Of a stretch of 64,000 nucleotides of DNA, positions 8,705 through 17,600 are shown one piece after another; the stretch's first letter is position 1, and the number at the start of each line of letters is the position of its first letter. The DNA is from Gallionella sp. GTDB taxonomy: Bacteria; Pseudomonadota; Gammaproteobacteria; Burkholderiales; Gallionellaceae. Below the pieces are notes generated by a model. The model did not search any database and was not told the DNA's origin. It saw only the letters and a program-made list of their open reading frames with translations. Both the position numbers and the translations under genes were made by a program. The stretch covers positions 1 through 64,000 of the forward strand of contig JAQTWT010000001.1 of NCBI GenBank assembly GCA_028689145.1, read 5' to 3'.

Positions 8705-9703
8705 ATGAATTTTCGTCCCGACTACCATACTTCCATATGGGAAGAAATTTGGGATGCCGTCAAACTCGGGTTGATCCTGATCGACAGCGAAGGCAAGGTG
8801 TTGCTGTGGAATGACTGGGTGGCGGAACACAGCGGCATTCCGGCCGAATTTGCCTCAAATAACTCTCTCGAATCGCTGTTTCCCGGCGGACTGAGCGCAC
8901 CTTTTAAAACGGCCATCAAAAACGCGTTGTCGCACAAATTGCCGATTATCCTTTCCAACGCGCTGCATCGCTCGCCCCTGCCGATCTACCCCTTGCCGAT
9001 CACGCAGCACGAGCAAAAACGCATGCAGCAGTCCATCACCATTACCCCAATTTGCGTCAGCGGGAAAGAGCATCTTTGCATGATCCAGATCGCCGATGCC
9101 AGCATCTCCGTCAAGCGCGAGGGGGTGCTTAAATCACACTCCGAACGGCTCAGCAAAGAGGCCACCACCGACGGGCTGACCGGCGCATACAACCGGCGTT
9201 TTTTCGACGAACGTTTCGCGGCCGAATTTGGCCGCGCACAACGGCAGAATATTCCGCTCTCGCTGATCATGCTGGATGTGGATTACTTCAAACGCTACAA
9301 CGACCATTACGGGCATCCTGCCGGCGACAAAATACTGGTCGCCGTCGTAACAGCACTCAAAGCGCAATTGAACCGCCCCACCGATGTGGTGGTGCGCTAT
9401 GGCGGCGAAGAGTTCGCTGTGATTCTGCCCGATGCCGAAGTGGATGGAGGCCGGATAATCGCGGAAAAGCTGCGTGTTGCCGTTGCCGATTTAAGCATCC
9501 CGCACTGCGAATCAAAAGTTGCCGACCATATCACCGTCAGCGTCGGTATCGCGGCCTATCAACCCGGCACCAGCTGCGATGCGACCTGTTTGCTGAAAGC
9601 CGCGGATGCAGCCCTTTACGATGCAAAACATAACGGGCGCAACTGCGTGCGGCATCTCACCTCTGCAGAATTCAGCCCGTCAGGCTTGGCGAATGAAGCA
9701 TAA
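8705..9703 (+). CDS. PAS-GGDEF diguanylate cyclase
   Basis: A 332-residue protein with an N-terminal PAS-like domain (residues about 10-140, LGLILIDSEGKVLLWN) and a C-terminal GGDEF domain from about 155. The active-site loop reads RYGGEEFAVILP, and RPTD lies exactly five residues before it, matching an inhibitory I-site (R-x-x-D). It should therefore make cyclic di-GMP under product inhibition. It follows cheC by 13 bases, completing a receiver-CheC-cyclase operon. No transmembrane segment is seen, so it is probably cytoplasmic. Confidence 0.88.
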   Translation: MNFRPDYHTSIWEEIWDAVKLGLILIDSEGKVLLWNDWVAEHSGIPAEFASNNSLESLFPGGLSAPFKTAIKNALSHKLPIILSNALHRSPLPIYPLPITQHEQKRMQQSITITPICVSGKEHLCMIQIADASISVKREGVLKSHSERLSKEATTDGLTGAYNRRFFDERFAAEFGRAQRQNIPLSLIMLDVDYFKRYNDHYGHPAGDKILVAVVTALKAQLNRPTDVVVRYGGEEFAVILPDAEVDGGRIIAEKLRVAVADLSIPHCESKVADHITVSVGIAAYQPGTSCDATCLLKAADAALYDAKHNGRNCVRHLTSAEFSPSGLANEA

Positions 9704-9810
9704 GTCGCCCTGCCAAATTAACCGTCATAATTCGGCGCTTGCCTTTGCCGCGTTTTTTGACAAGAATGGCGGCATTCTTCAAACAGTTGCATCACGCCAA
9801 TAAGTTTTTC

Positions 9811-10269
9811 ATGCCAAAAACCAGCCTACTTGATTTCTCGCTACCCTCCACCGGAGGCCAAATATTCACCCTCTCCTCGGCACGCGGCAAACATCTGGTC
9901 ATCTATTTTTACCCCAAGGACAATACGCCGGGTTGCACCACAGAGGCGCAACAATTCCGCGATTTGTATGCGGGGTTCAAAAAAGCCAACTGCGAGGTGG
10001 TGGGCATTTCGCGCGACAGCATCAAATCGCATGAAAATTTCAAGGCCAAGTTTGCCCTGCCGTTTGCGCTGCTTTCAGATGCCGATGAAACGGCATGTAA
10101 TCTGTTCGGCGTGATCAAGCTGAAAAATATGTACGGCAAGCAGGTGCGCGGTATCGAGCGCAGCACCTTTGTGTTCGACAAGGACGGCGCATTGCGGCAG
10201 GAATGGCGCAAACTCAAGGCCGATGGTCACGCGCAGGAAGTGCTGGATTTCGTAATAACCCTCAACTAA
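9811..10269 (+). CDS. bcp: Thioredoxin-dependent peroxiredoxin Bcp
   Basis: A 152-residue AhpC/TSA-family peroxiredoxin. The peroxidatic Cys is in YPKDNTPGCTTEAQQFRD. The second Cys that many Bcp proteins carry five residues later is Gln here, so resolution would use another Cys or an external thiol. ATG 9811 gives MPKTSLLDFSLPS, close to the family N-terminus; upstream in-frame starts (TTG 9739, ATG 9766) would add an unusual extension. The family reduces peroxides at the expense of thioredoxin in the cytoplasm. Confidence 0.87.
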   Translation: MPKTSLLDFSLPSTGGQIFTLSSARGKHLVIYFYPKDNTPGCTTEAQQFRDLYAGFKKANCEVVGISRDSIKSHENFKAKFALPFALLSDADETACNLFGVIKLKNMYGKQVRGIERSTFVFDKDGALRQEWRKLKADGHAQEVLDFVITLN

Positions 10270-10278
10270 AGGAACGTC

Positions 10279-11706
10279 ATGCCTTTAACCACACGCAAGA
10301 AAGCAGTCAAAACGACAAAGAATACCGATACCAAGCTGTTCGTGCTGGACACCAATGTGCTGCTGCATGACCCGACCAGTCTGTTCCGTTTTGAGGAACA
10401 CGATATCTGCCTGCCGATGTTCGTGCTGGAAGAGTTGGACAACAAGAAAAAAGGCATGACCGAAGTCGCGCGCAACGCACGCCAGGCCAGCCGTTTTCTG
10501 GATGATGTCGTCAGCGATGCACCGCACAAGATCGAAGAAGGCATCGCACTGGAATCCGCCGCACACAAGAACTGTTCGGGGCGTCTATTCCTGCAAACCA
10601 GCTTCGTCAAATACGAATTGCCGCAAAATCTCGAACTGGGCAAAGCCGATAACGCGATCCTCGGGGTCGTTATCGGCCTGCAAAAGCAACAGCCGGGTCG
10701 CGCGGTAATTCTGGTCAGCAAAGATATCAATATGCGCATCAAGGCGCGCGCCCTGGGTCTTGAAGCGCAGGACTACTTCAACGACAAAGTATTGGAAGAC
10801 AGCGATCTGCTCTACACCGGAGTACTGCAGCTACCGGTGGATTTCTGGGATCGTCACGGCAAGGACATGAAGTCCTGGCAAAAGGAAGGCCATACTTATT
10901 ACCAGATACGCGGCCCGTTGTGCGCCGCGTTCTTCGTCAACCAGTTTATCTTCAAGGAAGACGACACGCCGTTCTATGCCGTAGTGCTGGAACAAAACGA
11001 CCAGACCGCTCTGCTGCGCACCCTGACCGATTACACCCACAGCAAGAACAACGTATGGGGTATCACCGCGCGCAACCGCGAACAGAATTTCGTGCTCAAC
11101 CTACTGATGGATCCGGAGATCGATTTCGTCACCCTGCTGGGACAAGCGGGAACCGGCAAAACACTGCTGACACTGGCAGCCGGTTTGATGCAGACGCTGG
11201 AAACCAAACTGTATACCGAAATCATCATTACCCGCGTGACGGTACCGGTGGGCGAAGATATCGGCTTCCTGCCCGGCACCGAGGAAGAAAAGATGACACC
11301 GTGGATGGGCGCGCTGGAAGACAACATGGACGTGCTGAACAAATCCGACGAGGAAGGCGGCGACTGGGGGCGTGCGGCCACGCGCGATTTGATCCGTTCG
11401 CGCGTCAAGGTCAAGTCGCTCAACTTCATGCGCGGGCGCACCTTCCTGAACAAATATCTGATCATCGACGAGGCGCAGAACCTCACCCCCAAGCAGATGA
11501 AAACACTGGTCACCCGCGCCGGTCCCGGCACCAAGGTGGTCTGTATGGGCAACATCGCGCAGATCGACACGCCCTACCTCACCGAAGGCAGCTCCGGCCT
11601 GACCTACGTGGTGGATAGATTCAAGGGTTGGGAACACGGCGGGCACGTCACGCTGATGCGCGGCGAACGTTCGAGGCTGGCGGATCATGCCGGCGAGGTG
11701 TTGTAG
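10279..11706 (+). CDS. PhoH family ATPase with N-terminal PIN domain
   Basis: A 475-residue PIN-PhoH (PhoH2/YlaK-type) protein. The PIN domain spans about residues 12-150 (KLFVLDTNVLLHD) and the PhoH ATPase about 240-460, with Walker A GQAGTGKT and Walker B YLIIDEAQN. Family members couple RNA unwinding to RNase activity. It begins 9 bases after bcp, probably in one transcript. The last sense codon is TTG, and the TAG stop at 11704-11706 is part of a GTAGG...CCTAC repeat, so the repeat has defined the present C-terminus. Confidence 0.88.
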   Translation: MPLTTRKKAVKTTKNTDTKLFVLDTNVLLHDPTSLFRFEEHDICLPMFVLEELDNKKKGMTEVARNARQASRFLDDVVSDAPHKIEEGIALESAAHKNCSGRLFLQTSFVKYELPQNLELGKADNAILGVVIGLQKQQPGRAVILVSKDINMRIKARALGLEAQDYFNDKVLEDSDLLYTGVLQLPVDFWDRHGKDMKSWQKEGHTYYQIRGPLCAAFFVNQFIFKEDDTPFYAVVLEQNDQTALLRTLTDYTHSKNNVWGITARNREQNFVLNLLMDPEIDFVTLLGQAGTGKTLLTLAAGLMQTLETKLYTEIIITRVTVPVGEDIGFLPGTEEEKMTPWMGALEDNMDVLNKSDEEGGDWGRAATRDLIRSRVKVKSLNFMRGRTFLNKYLIIDEAQNLTPKQMKTLVTRAGPGTKVVCMGNIAQIDTPYLTEGSSGLTYVVDRFKGWEHGGHVTLMRGERSRLADHAGEVL

Positions 11707-11764
11707 GGGCGAGATTTATCGCGCCCTCCCCCAAAGTAACGGGCGCGATGAATCACGCCCCTAC
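11703..11764. repeat. GTAGG...CCTAC palindromic repeat
   Basis: Inverted repeat with arms GTAGGGGCG and CGCCCCTAC and inner arms around GCGC. It supplies the UAG stop of phoH and ends 17 bases before msrB. It could act as a hairpin between the two genes. Confidence 0.85.
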
Positions 11765-11781
11765 ACGAATATTTTGAAACA

Positions 11782-12174
11782 ATGGACATAATCGAAAAAT
11801 CCGACACCGAATGGCGCGAGGAACTCACACCGGAGCAATATCAGGTGTGCCGCCAGTGCGGAACCGAACCGGCCTTCAGCGGCGCATACTGGGATTGCCA
11901 TGATGCGGGGATTTATCGCTGCGTGTGTTGCGGCAATGCGCTGTTCGACTCCGAGGCAAAGTTCGATTCCGGCTCGGGCTGGCCGAGCTTCTGGCGGCCG
12001 TACCAAGCCGAAAATGTCATGTCGCGCACCGACACCAGCCACGGCATGAAACGCGTGGAAATATGCTGCAAACAATGCGGCGCGCATCTCGGGCACATCT
12101 TCCCGGACGGCCCTCCGCCCACCAACCTGCGTTTCTGCATCAACTCAGCCGCCTTGGCGCTGGATAGAACCTGA
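11782..12174 (+). CDS. msrB: Peptide methionine (R)-S-oxide reductase MsrB
   Basis: A 130-residue MsrB repairing methionine-R-sulfoxide. The zinc-binding CxxC pairs are seen as CRQCG/CVCCGN and [11 protein letters not shown]. The catalytic Cys lies in [10 protein letters not shown] near the C-terminus, and the substrate-binding GSGWPSFW is present. Length and motifs are normal for the family. Promoter and ribosome site are not obvious because the gene lies directly behind the palindromic repeat. Confidence 0.93.
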   Translation: MDIIEKSDTEWREELTPEQYQVCRQCGTEPAFSGAYWDCHDAGIYRCVCCGNALFDSEAKFDSGSGWPSFWRPYQAENVMSRTDTSHGMKRVEICCKQCGAHLGHIFPDGPPPTNLRFCINSAALALDRT

Positions 12175-12254
12175 CGGGCATGGTAAGTTGCCACCCCTGA
12201 TAATGAAACTCACCATGCCCGTTTCCCCCTATCCATCTTTCCCCCGCAAGCGGG

Positions 12255-12309
12255 ATAACCAACGACTTGGCTACGGTTGTTTGCAGCCTAGTCGAATGGC
12301 TAGTTGTTT
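12255..12309 (-). repeat. MITE-derived segment upstream of yciB
   Basis: This segment reads (on the minus strand) ACAACTAGCCATTCGACTA ... AAGTCGTTGGTTAT. The same core occurs inside the element at 43555-43657 and, in opposite orientation to this copy, at 12953-13003. The two copies around yciB thus form an inverted pair about 640 bases apart. Confidence 0.65.
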
Positions 12310-12381
12310 CACCCAGAAAGGGCAATCGTATTGCTGCGCGAGTTTCACTTTAAATCGCGGCTAATCCTTACACACCACACT

Positions 12382-12924
12382 ATGAAACTACTGTTCGACC
12401 TGTTCCCCGTTATCCTGTTTTTTGTCGCCTTCAAGGTGCAGGGTATCTATGTCGCCACCGCGGTGGCCATCGCCGCCACCGTCGCGCAGATCATCTGGAC
12501 AAAATGGCGGCACGGCAAAGTCGACACAATGTTATGGGTGAGCTTCGCCATCATCGGCGTGTTCGGCGGGGCTACCCTGCTGCTGCACGATGAAACCTTC
12601 ATCAAATGGAAACCGACCGTGCTGTACTGGCTGTTTTCGGTCATTCTGCTGGTATCCAATTTGCTGTTCAAGAAAAACCTGATGCGCTCGCTGCTGCAGG
12701 AAAAGGTCGCGCTGCCGCTGCATGTCTGGCATCGCCTCAACCTGATCTGGAGCCTGTTCTTCGCCGCGCTCGGCTTCATCAATCTGTATGTGGCGTTCAA
12801 CTATTCCACCGACGAATGGGTGAATTTCAAACTGTTCGGCTTCACCGGACTGATGGTGATGTTCATTCTGGCGCAAAGCGCGTGGCTGGCAAAGTATGTG
12901 GACGAAAAAAAGGAAAACAACTGA
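12382..12924 (+). CDS. yciB: Inner membrane-spanning protein YciB (septation protein A)
   Basis: A 180-residue membrane protein beginning [18 protein letters not shown], the family-typical start, with about five hydrophobic helices and the conserved KPTVLYW and [19 protein letters not shown] stretches. YciB proteins contribute to envelope integrity and septation. ATG 12382 was preferred to upstream in-frame starts because the homology begins there. The gene is next to yciI, as in enterobacteria, and is flanked by inverted copies of a short repeat. Confidence 0.92.
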   Translation: MKLLFDLFPVILFFVAFKVQGIYVATAVAIAATVAQIIWTKWRHGKVDTMLWVSFAIIGVFGGATLLLHDETFIKWKPTVLYWLFSVILLVSNLLFKKNLMRSLLQEKVALPLHVWHRLNLIWSLFFAALGFINLYVAFNYSTDEWVNFKLFGFTGLMVMFILAQSAWLAKYVDEKKENN

Positions 12925-12952
12925 TGCTTACCCTCTCCTCAATCCTCTGGAT

Positions 12953-13060
12953 GAAACAACTAGCCATTCGACTAAGCCCGCAAGCGGGCAAGTCGCTGGT
13001 TATCTCCCGCAGATATCCCCTCTCTCTAACTCTCTCCCGCAAGCGGGAGAAAGAACAAAC
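12953..13060 (+). repeat. MITE-derived segment plus CTCTCCCGCAAGCGGGAGA palindromes
   Basis: The left part (12953-13003) is the inverse of the repeat at 12255-12309, interrupted by a GCCCGCAAGCGGGC palindrome. The right part contains CTCTCCCGCAAGCGGGAGA, a second palindrome class also seen near 63530. Together they fill the space between yciB and yciI. Confidence 0.65.
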
Positions 13061-13076
13061 GAGAAAGGCAATTTGA

Positions 13077-13379
13077 ATGTTGTATGCAATCATCGGGCAG
13101 GATGTTCCGGATAGTCTGGACAAACGTATCGCGGCGCGCCCCGCACATCTGGCGCGCTTGCAGACGTTGCAGAATGAAGGCAGATTGCTGCTGGCCGGCC
13201 CGTTTCCCGCCGTGGATGCGGTCGATCCGGGCGCAGCCGGTTTTACCGGCAGCCTGATCGTTGCCGAGTTCACCTCGCTGCAGGCTGCGCGCGCATGGGC
13301 GGATGCAGATCCTTATGTTGCCGCCGGGGTGTACCGGCAAGCCACCGTGCAGCCGTTCAAAAAAGTTTTCCCGGCGTGA
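13077..13379 (+). CDS. yciI: YciI family protein
   Basis: A 100-residue protein starting [17 protein letters not shown], with the conserved RPAHLARLQ region holding the candidate His and the characteristic GPFP segment. YciI proteins form ferredoxin-like dimers with a suspected catalytic His/Asp pair; the cellular role is not established. It follows yciB, but the repeat block of about 150 bases between the genes may separate their expression. Confidence 0.88.
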   Translation: MLYAIIGQDVPDSLDKRIAARPAHLARLQTLQNEGRLLLAGPFPAVDAVDPGAAGFTGSLIVAEFTSLQAARAWADADPYVAAGVYRQATVQPFKKVFPA

Positions 13380-13420
13380 ATATCCGCATAACGGCGCATG
13401 CAACAAACATGCGCGCATCT

Positions 13421-13930
13421 TTAACCGCAAACCGCCCGGTTTAAAAACCGATATTCACGGTTCGGCGGCACCGTTGCTTCCGCCAAATGCTGCAAATTGC
13501 ATACCTCAACCTGTGAGGTATAGTTGGCCAGCGCCCGGGTGTAATGCAGCAGCAAATGCTGTATCGGTCCGGCGCGTTTAAATTCCTCCACCAGCAACTG
13601 CGCATTCAATTTATATCCGTATCCTGCCGTCCGCACAAAGGCGCGGCTGGTCGTGGCATGTCCACCCATGAACAACAGGATGCCAAGCAGACCTTCGTTC
13701 ACCATACCCACCCCGGCAATTTCTGCCGATGTGCCTTTCTGCATAACGTAGTGCAAGGACACAACGGAGGTCGTGGGAAAATAGACGTACTGAGAATCGC
13801 CGCCGGGTTCGCAAAAAATCTCGCCGAGCGGCATTGCGACCGGCTCCAAATGGGGAGTCAGGCGCTTCAGTTCAGCCGCAGGCAGGGCGGCAAGAATAAT
13901 GTTCCGGCTCGGATTATGCGCGGCTGCCAT
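13421..13930 (-). CDS. C-terminally truncated CRP/FNR-like protein
   Basis: A 169-residue protein with the cyclic-nucleotide-binding beta-roll of a CRP/FNR-type regulator (residues about 15-115, PLGEIFCEPGGDSQYVYFP). At VCNLQHLAEAT, where relatives continue through the dimer helix into the helix-turn-helix, the sequence changes to an unrelated tail of about 25 residues and stops. The DNA-binding domain is therefore missing. It may be a decaying gene or an effector-binding protein without DNA output. It neighbours a second truncated regulator at 14000-14449. Confidence 0.65.
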   Translation of the reverse strand: MAAAHNPSRNIILAALPAAELKRLTPHLEPVAMPLGEIFCEPGGDSQYVYFPTTSVVSLHYVMQKGTSAEIAGVGMVNEGLLGILLFMGGHATTSRAFVRTAGYGYKLNAQLLVEEFKRAGPIQHLLLHYTRALANYTSQVEVCNLQHLAEATVPPNREYRFLNRAVCG

Positions 13931-13999
13931 GATAACCTCCGTTCATTATCTGGCAACGCTCAAAATCAAGGCCACCGTCACCGGAAATGACAGAAAAGC

Positions 14000-14449
14000 C
14001 TAGCATGAAATATTCGCGGCAACGCCGCTAGACGTACCAACACTTTGACCAGCGATGCCGCGCTCGATATACCGGCGTATGCACTGGGTGGCATAGGCCG
14101 AAAAACAGAACCTGCCCTCCACTTCACCCTGCTCCAGCGCATGGATGAGACCGGGATTCTGTTCCCTGACCAGATCAAACAGTGCCGCGTCGCGATTGGT
14201 GGCACGCTTGGCTATGTTGACCACCGTGCGCAGATTGTATGCAAGCGCTTGCCGCGCCGCCTCCGGATTCTCATCCGGAGTCAGATTGGAGGGCTTCCCG
14301 GTTCCGTTGAAACCTCCCGCCTTATTAAAATAATGAGCGCGCCGCAGTGCGAATATTCCCGCTGAAGCGGACGAGTGCCGTTTCTTTGCAACATCAGCCC
14401 CGTCCGTATCGCGCAAAACGTCTGGTTCAAAACAAACTAACCCGTTCAT
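14000..14449 (-). pseudogene. Sigma-70 region 2 fragment (RpoS/RpoD-like)
   Basis: The 149-residue frame contains a recognisable sigma-70 region 2.1-2.3: AYNLRTVVNIAKRATNRD, FDLVREQNPGLIHALEQ and FSAYATQCIRRYIERGI. After region 2.3 the match ends, and regions 2.4, 3 and 4 are absent. The tryptophans normally used for promoter melting (YATWWIRQ in functional factors) are replaced by QC. The first 70 residues show no clear sigma 1.2 match. I read this as a decayed sigma gene fragment; a regulatory core-binding peptide is less likely. Confidence 0.6.
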
Positions 14450-14662
14450 GGATGGCTCCCGTGGTGATTATTTTTAGTGATGCCTATTTTGGGCATACCG
14501 CAGTTTTTAAAATATCGGCACTTTGCTTAATATTCATTAAGCCAAACGGGAAATAGCCCATCGGTGTTTGTCCTATGCCGCCAGACCGTCAAACTCTGTA
14601 AACTCCTGCCTCCAATTGAAAAGAACGGCTTATTTTCCGGAATCACGCGGCCTGAAATAATC

Positions 14663-17600
14663 ATGACTGACACTCACACGGCATCGGCTGAAAATGCAGC
14701 CCAACCGGGTAGCACAACCCCATATGCGAGCAGCGCCTGGAAACCGCTGCTTGCCTTCATGCTCTTCGCGCTCGCCATTACGGTACTCGGCTATGTTGTT
14801 TTTCAGCGCTACAAGACCGTCATAAAAATCGAGAAGCAGGAGGAGCTCGGCGGCATCGCCGATCTAAAAATCAGACAGATCAGCACCTGGATGGCGGAGC
14901 GCAAGGGAGACGCACAAGCACTCAGGGATGACCCTCTGTTTACCTCGGCAGTCGGAGACTGGCTACAGCGGGGCAGCCCGCCCGGCGACATCAGGACAAA
15001 ACTGGCCGCACGCCTGTCGTCCATGCAGCATGCCTATGCGGCTTATGGCTACAGTTCGATTACCCTGTTCGATGAACAGGCCATATTGCGCCTGTCTTCC
15101 GCGGCGGATGAAGCATCAATCCAGGGCATTGAAAAGATGCGTTTGCTGGAAAGCATGCGCACCGGACAAATCACTTTTTCCGAAATCCACCGGGAAAAGT
15201 TCAAAGCCGGAGAACGGATAGAGATCGAACTCAGGGTTCCGCTGACGCTGGTCAAAAATGGCAAACCGCGCAGTATCGGTGCAGTGCTGTTCCGCATTGA
15301 TCCGTACCGTTTTCTGTTCCCGCTTATCCAGTTCTGGCCGACCCACAGCGCAAGTGCGGAGAATCTGCTGGTGCGCCGAGATGGCGATGAAGTGCTGTTT
15401 CTGAATGAATTGCGCTTCCGCAAAAACACCGCGCTTTCCATGCGCTTTCCGCTGAGCCAGAGCCAATTGCCGGCGGCTATGGTCGCGACGGGGCATGAAG
15501 GGCTGGTCGAAGGTGTGGACTATCGTGGGATTCAGGTGGTCGGGGTATTGGGCAAGGTGGCGGGAACATCCTGGTTTATGGTGTCGAAGATAGATCAGGC
15601 GGAAATCTATGCACCCATAAACCATTTGGCTAACTGGATACTGTTGCTGATGCTTTCACTTGTCGGCGTAGGCGGTGGCATCGCTTTTTTCTGGCGGGCA
15701 AAGGAAAAAAAACAATTTGAAAATAAACTCAGCCATCAAAGGCTCGCAAAACACCTGGATTACCTTGCCAAGTACGCGAACGATATTATCCTGCTGCTCG
15801 ACAGTACCGGAAAAATAATTGATTTCAACGACCGCGCCCTTAAAGCCTACGGCTATTCTGCCGAAGACTTCCGTAACCTGAATATTTCCGTTCTGCGTGC
15901 AAGCGATTTGGCTATACCCTTAGCCGACCGGCTCGAAGAAGTGAGCCGTGCCGAGTCATTGCGTTTCGAGTCCACCCATGTACGGCGCAACGGGGAAAAT
16001 TTTCCGGTCGATATCAGCATACGTGCATTCAACATCGCCGGTGAGAGATTTCACCAGGCCATCATTCGCGACATTACCGAACGCAAGCTGGCCGAAAAAG
16101 CACTCGCCGAACAAAAAGATTTCATCCGGCAGGTGATAGACAGCAATCCCGACCTGATCTTCGTCAAGGATGCTGAAGGACGCTTTCTGCTGGCCAATGA
16201 GGCAATGGCAAAAAGCTACGGTCAAACTATCGATAGCATCGTCGGAAAGTGCAACAAGGACTTGGTGCATGACCCGGCACAAGCCGCAGCATACGACAGT
16301 GCCCACAAGGAAGTGCTCGAACATCGCCGCGAGCGTATAGCAATCGAACCAGGCGTATTATCCGATGGCAAACATCATTGGTTCAAGACCATCAGAAAAC
16401 CGCTGGAACAGAACGACGGTTCGTTAAGCGTGCTGACCATCGCGATGGATATCACCGAACTAAAGGAAGCAGAGCAGGAACAGCAAATACTTAACCGCGC
16501 GCTCAGGCTGCTGAGCGCATGCAACTCGGTAATAGTACAAAGCAAAGAAGAAGAAGAAGAAGAAGAAGAGCTGCTCTCCGCAACTTGCAAACTGGTCGTT
16601 GAAACAGGCGGCTACCGGATGGCCTGGGTGGGTTTTGCCGAACACGACCCGGCAAAGAATGTACGTCCGGTGGCACGCTACGGAAGCGATAACGGTTATC
16701 TGGATAGTGCAAATATTAGCTGGGCGGATACAGACCGCGGTCGCGGGCCGATCGGCATCGCGATCAGAAGCGGCGTGACACAAGTCAATCAGAACTTCCT
16801 CACCAACCCGTCTCTGGTTTTGTGGCGCGATGCCGCGCTGGCTCGCGGCTACCAGTCGAGTATCGCCTTGCCGCTCAGATGCGGTGAGCAAACATTCGGA
16901 ACAATCAATATTTATTCCGCCGCACCCGATGCTTTCAATGCCAACGAAGTCATATTGCTGAAAGAACTCGCCGATAACCTGGCCTGGGGAATTACCGCAC
17001 TGCGCACCCGCGCTCAGCGCAAACTGGCGGAAATGCAGCTGGAAGATGAACGTACCCGCTTGCGCACGCTGGTGCAGACTATTCCGGACCTGGTCTGGCT
17101 GAAAGACTGCGAAGGAGTTTATATCAGCTGTAACCCGCAAATGGAGCGCCTCTACGGCACGATGGAGAAGGATATCGTCGGCAAGACGGACTATGATTTC
17201 GCAGATGCCGCACTCGCCGACCACTTCCGCCAGAAAGACCGGGAGGCCATGGCTGCAGGCAGGCCGAGCATCAACGAGGAGTGGGTCACGTTTCCCGACA
17301 ACGGCCAGCGCGTATTGCTGGAAACCATCAAGGCCCCCGTGCGGGACGAGGCCGGCAAACTGCTCGGCGTAATGGGTATTGCCCGCGACATCACCGGTCG
17401 CAAGCAGGCTCAAGAAACGGAAAGCCGTCTGCGCCATATTCTGGACAGCACACTGGACATGATTTTCATCTTCTATCCCGACTCGCTGCAATTTGTATAT
17501 GTAAACAAGGGGGCGATTGACAGTATCGGCTATAGCAACGAGGAAATGCTGCTGATGACCGCGCCGGACATCCAGCCGTTGTTGCCGGAGCCGGCATTCC

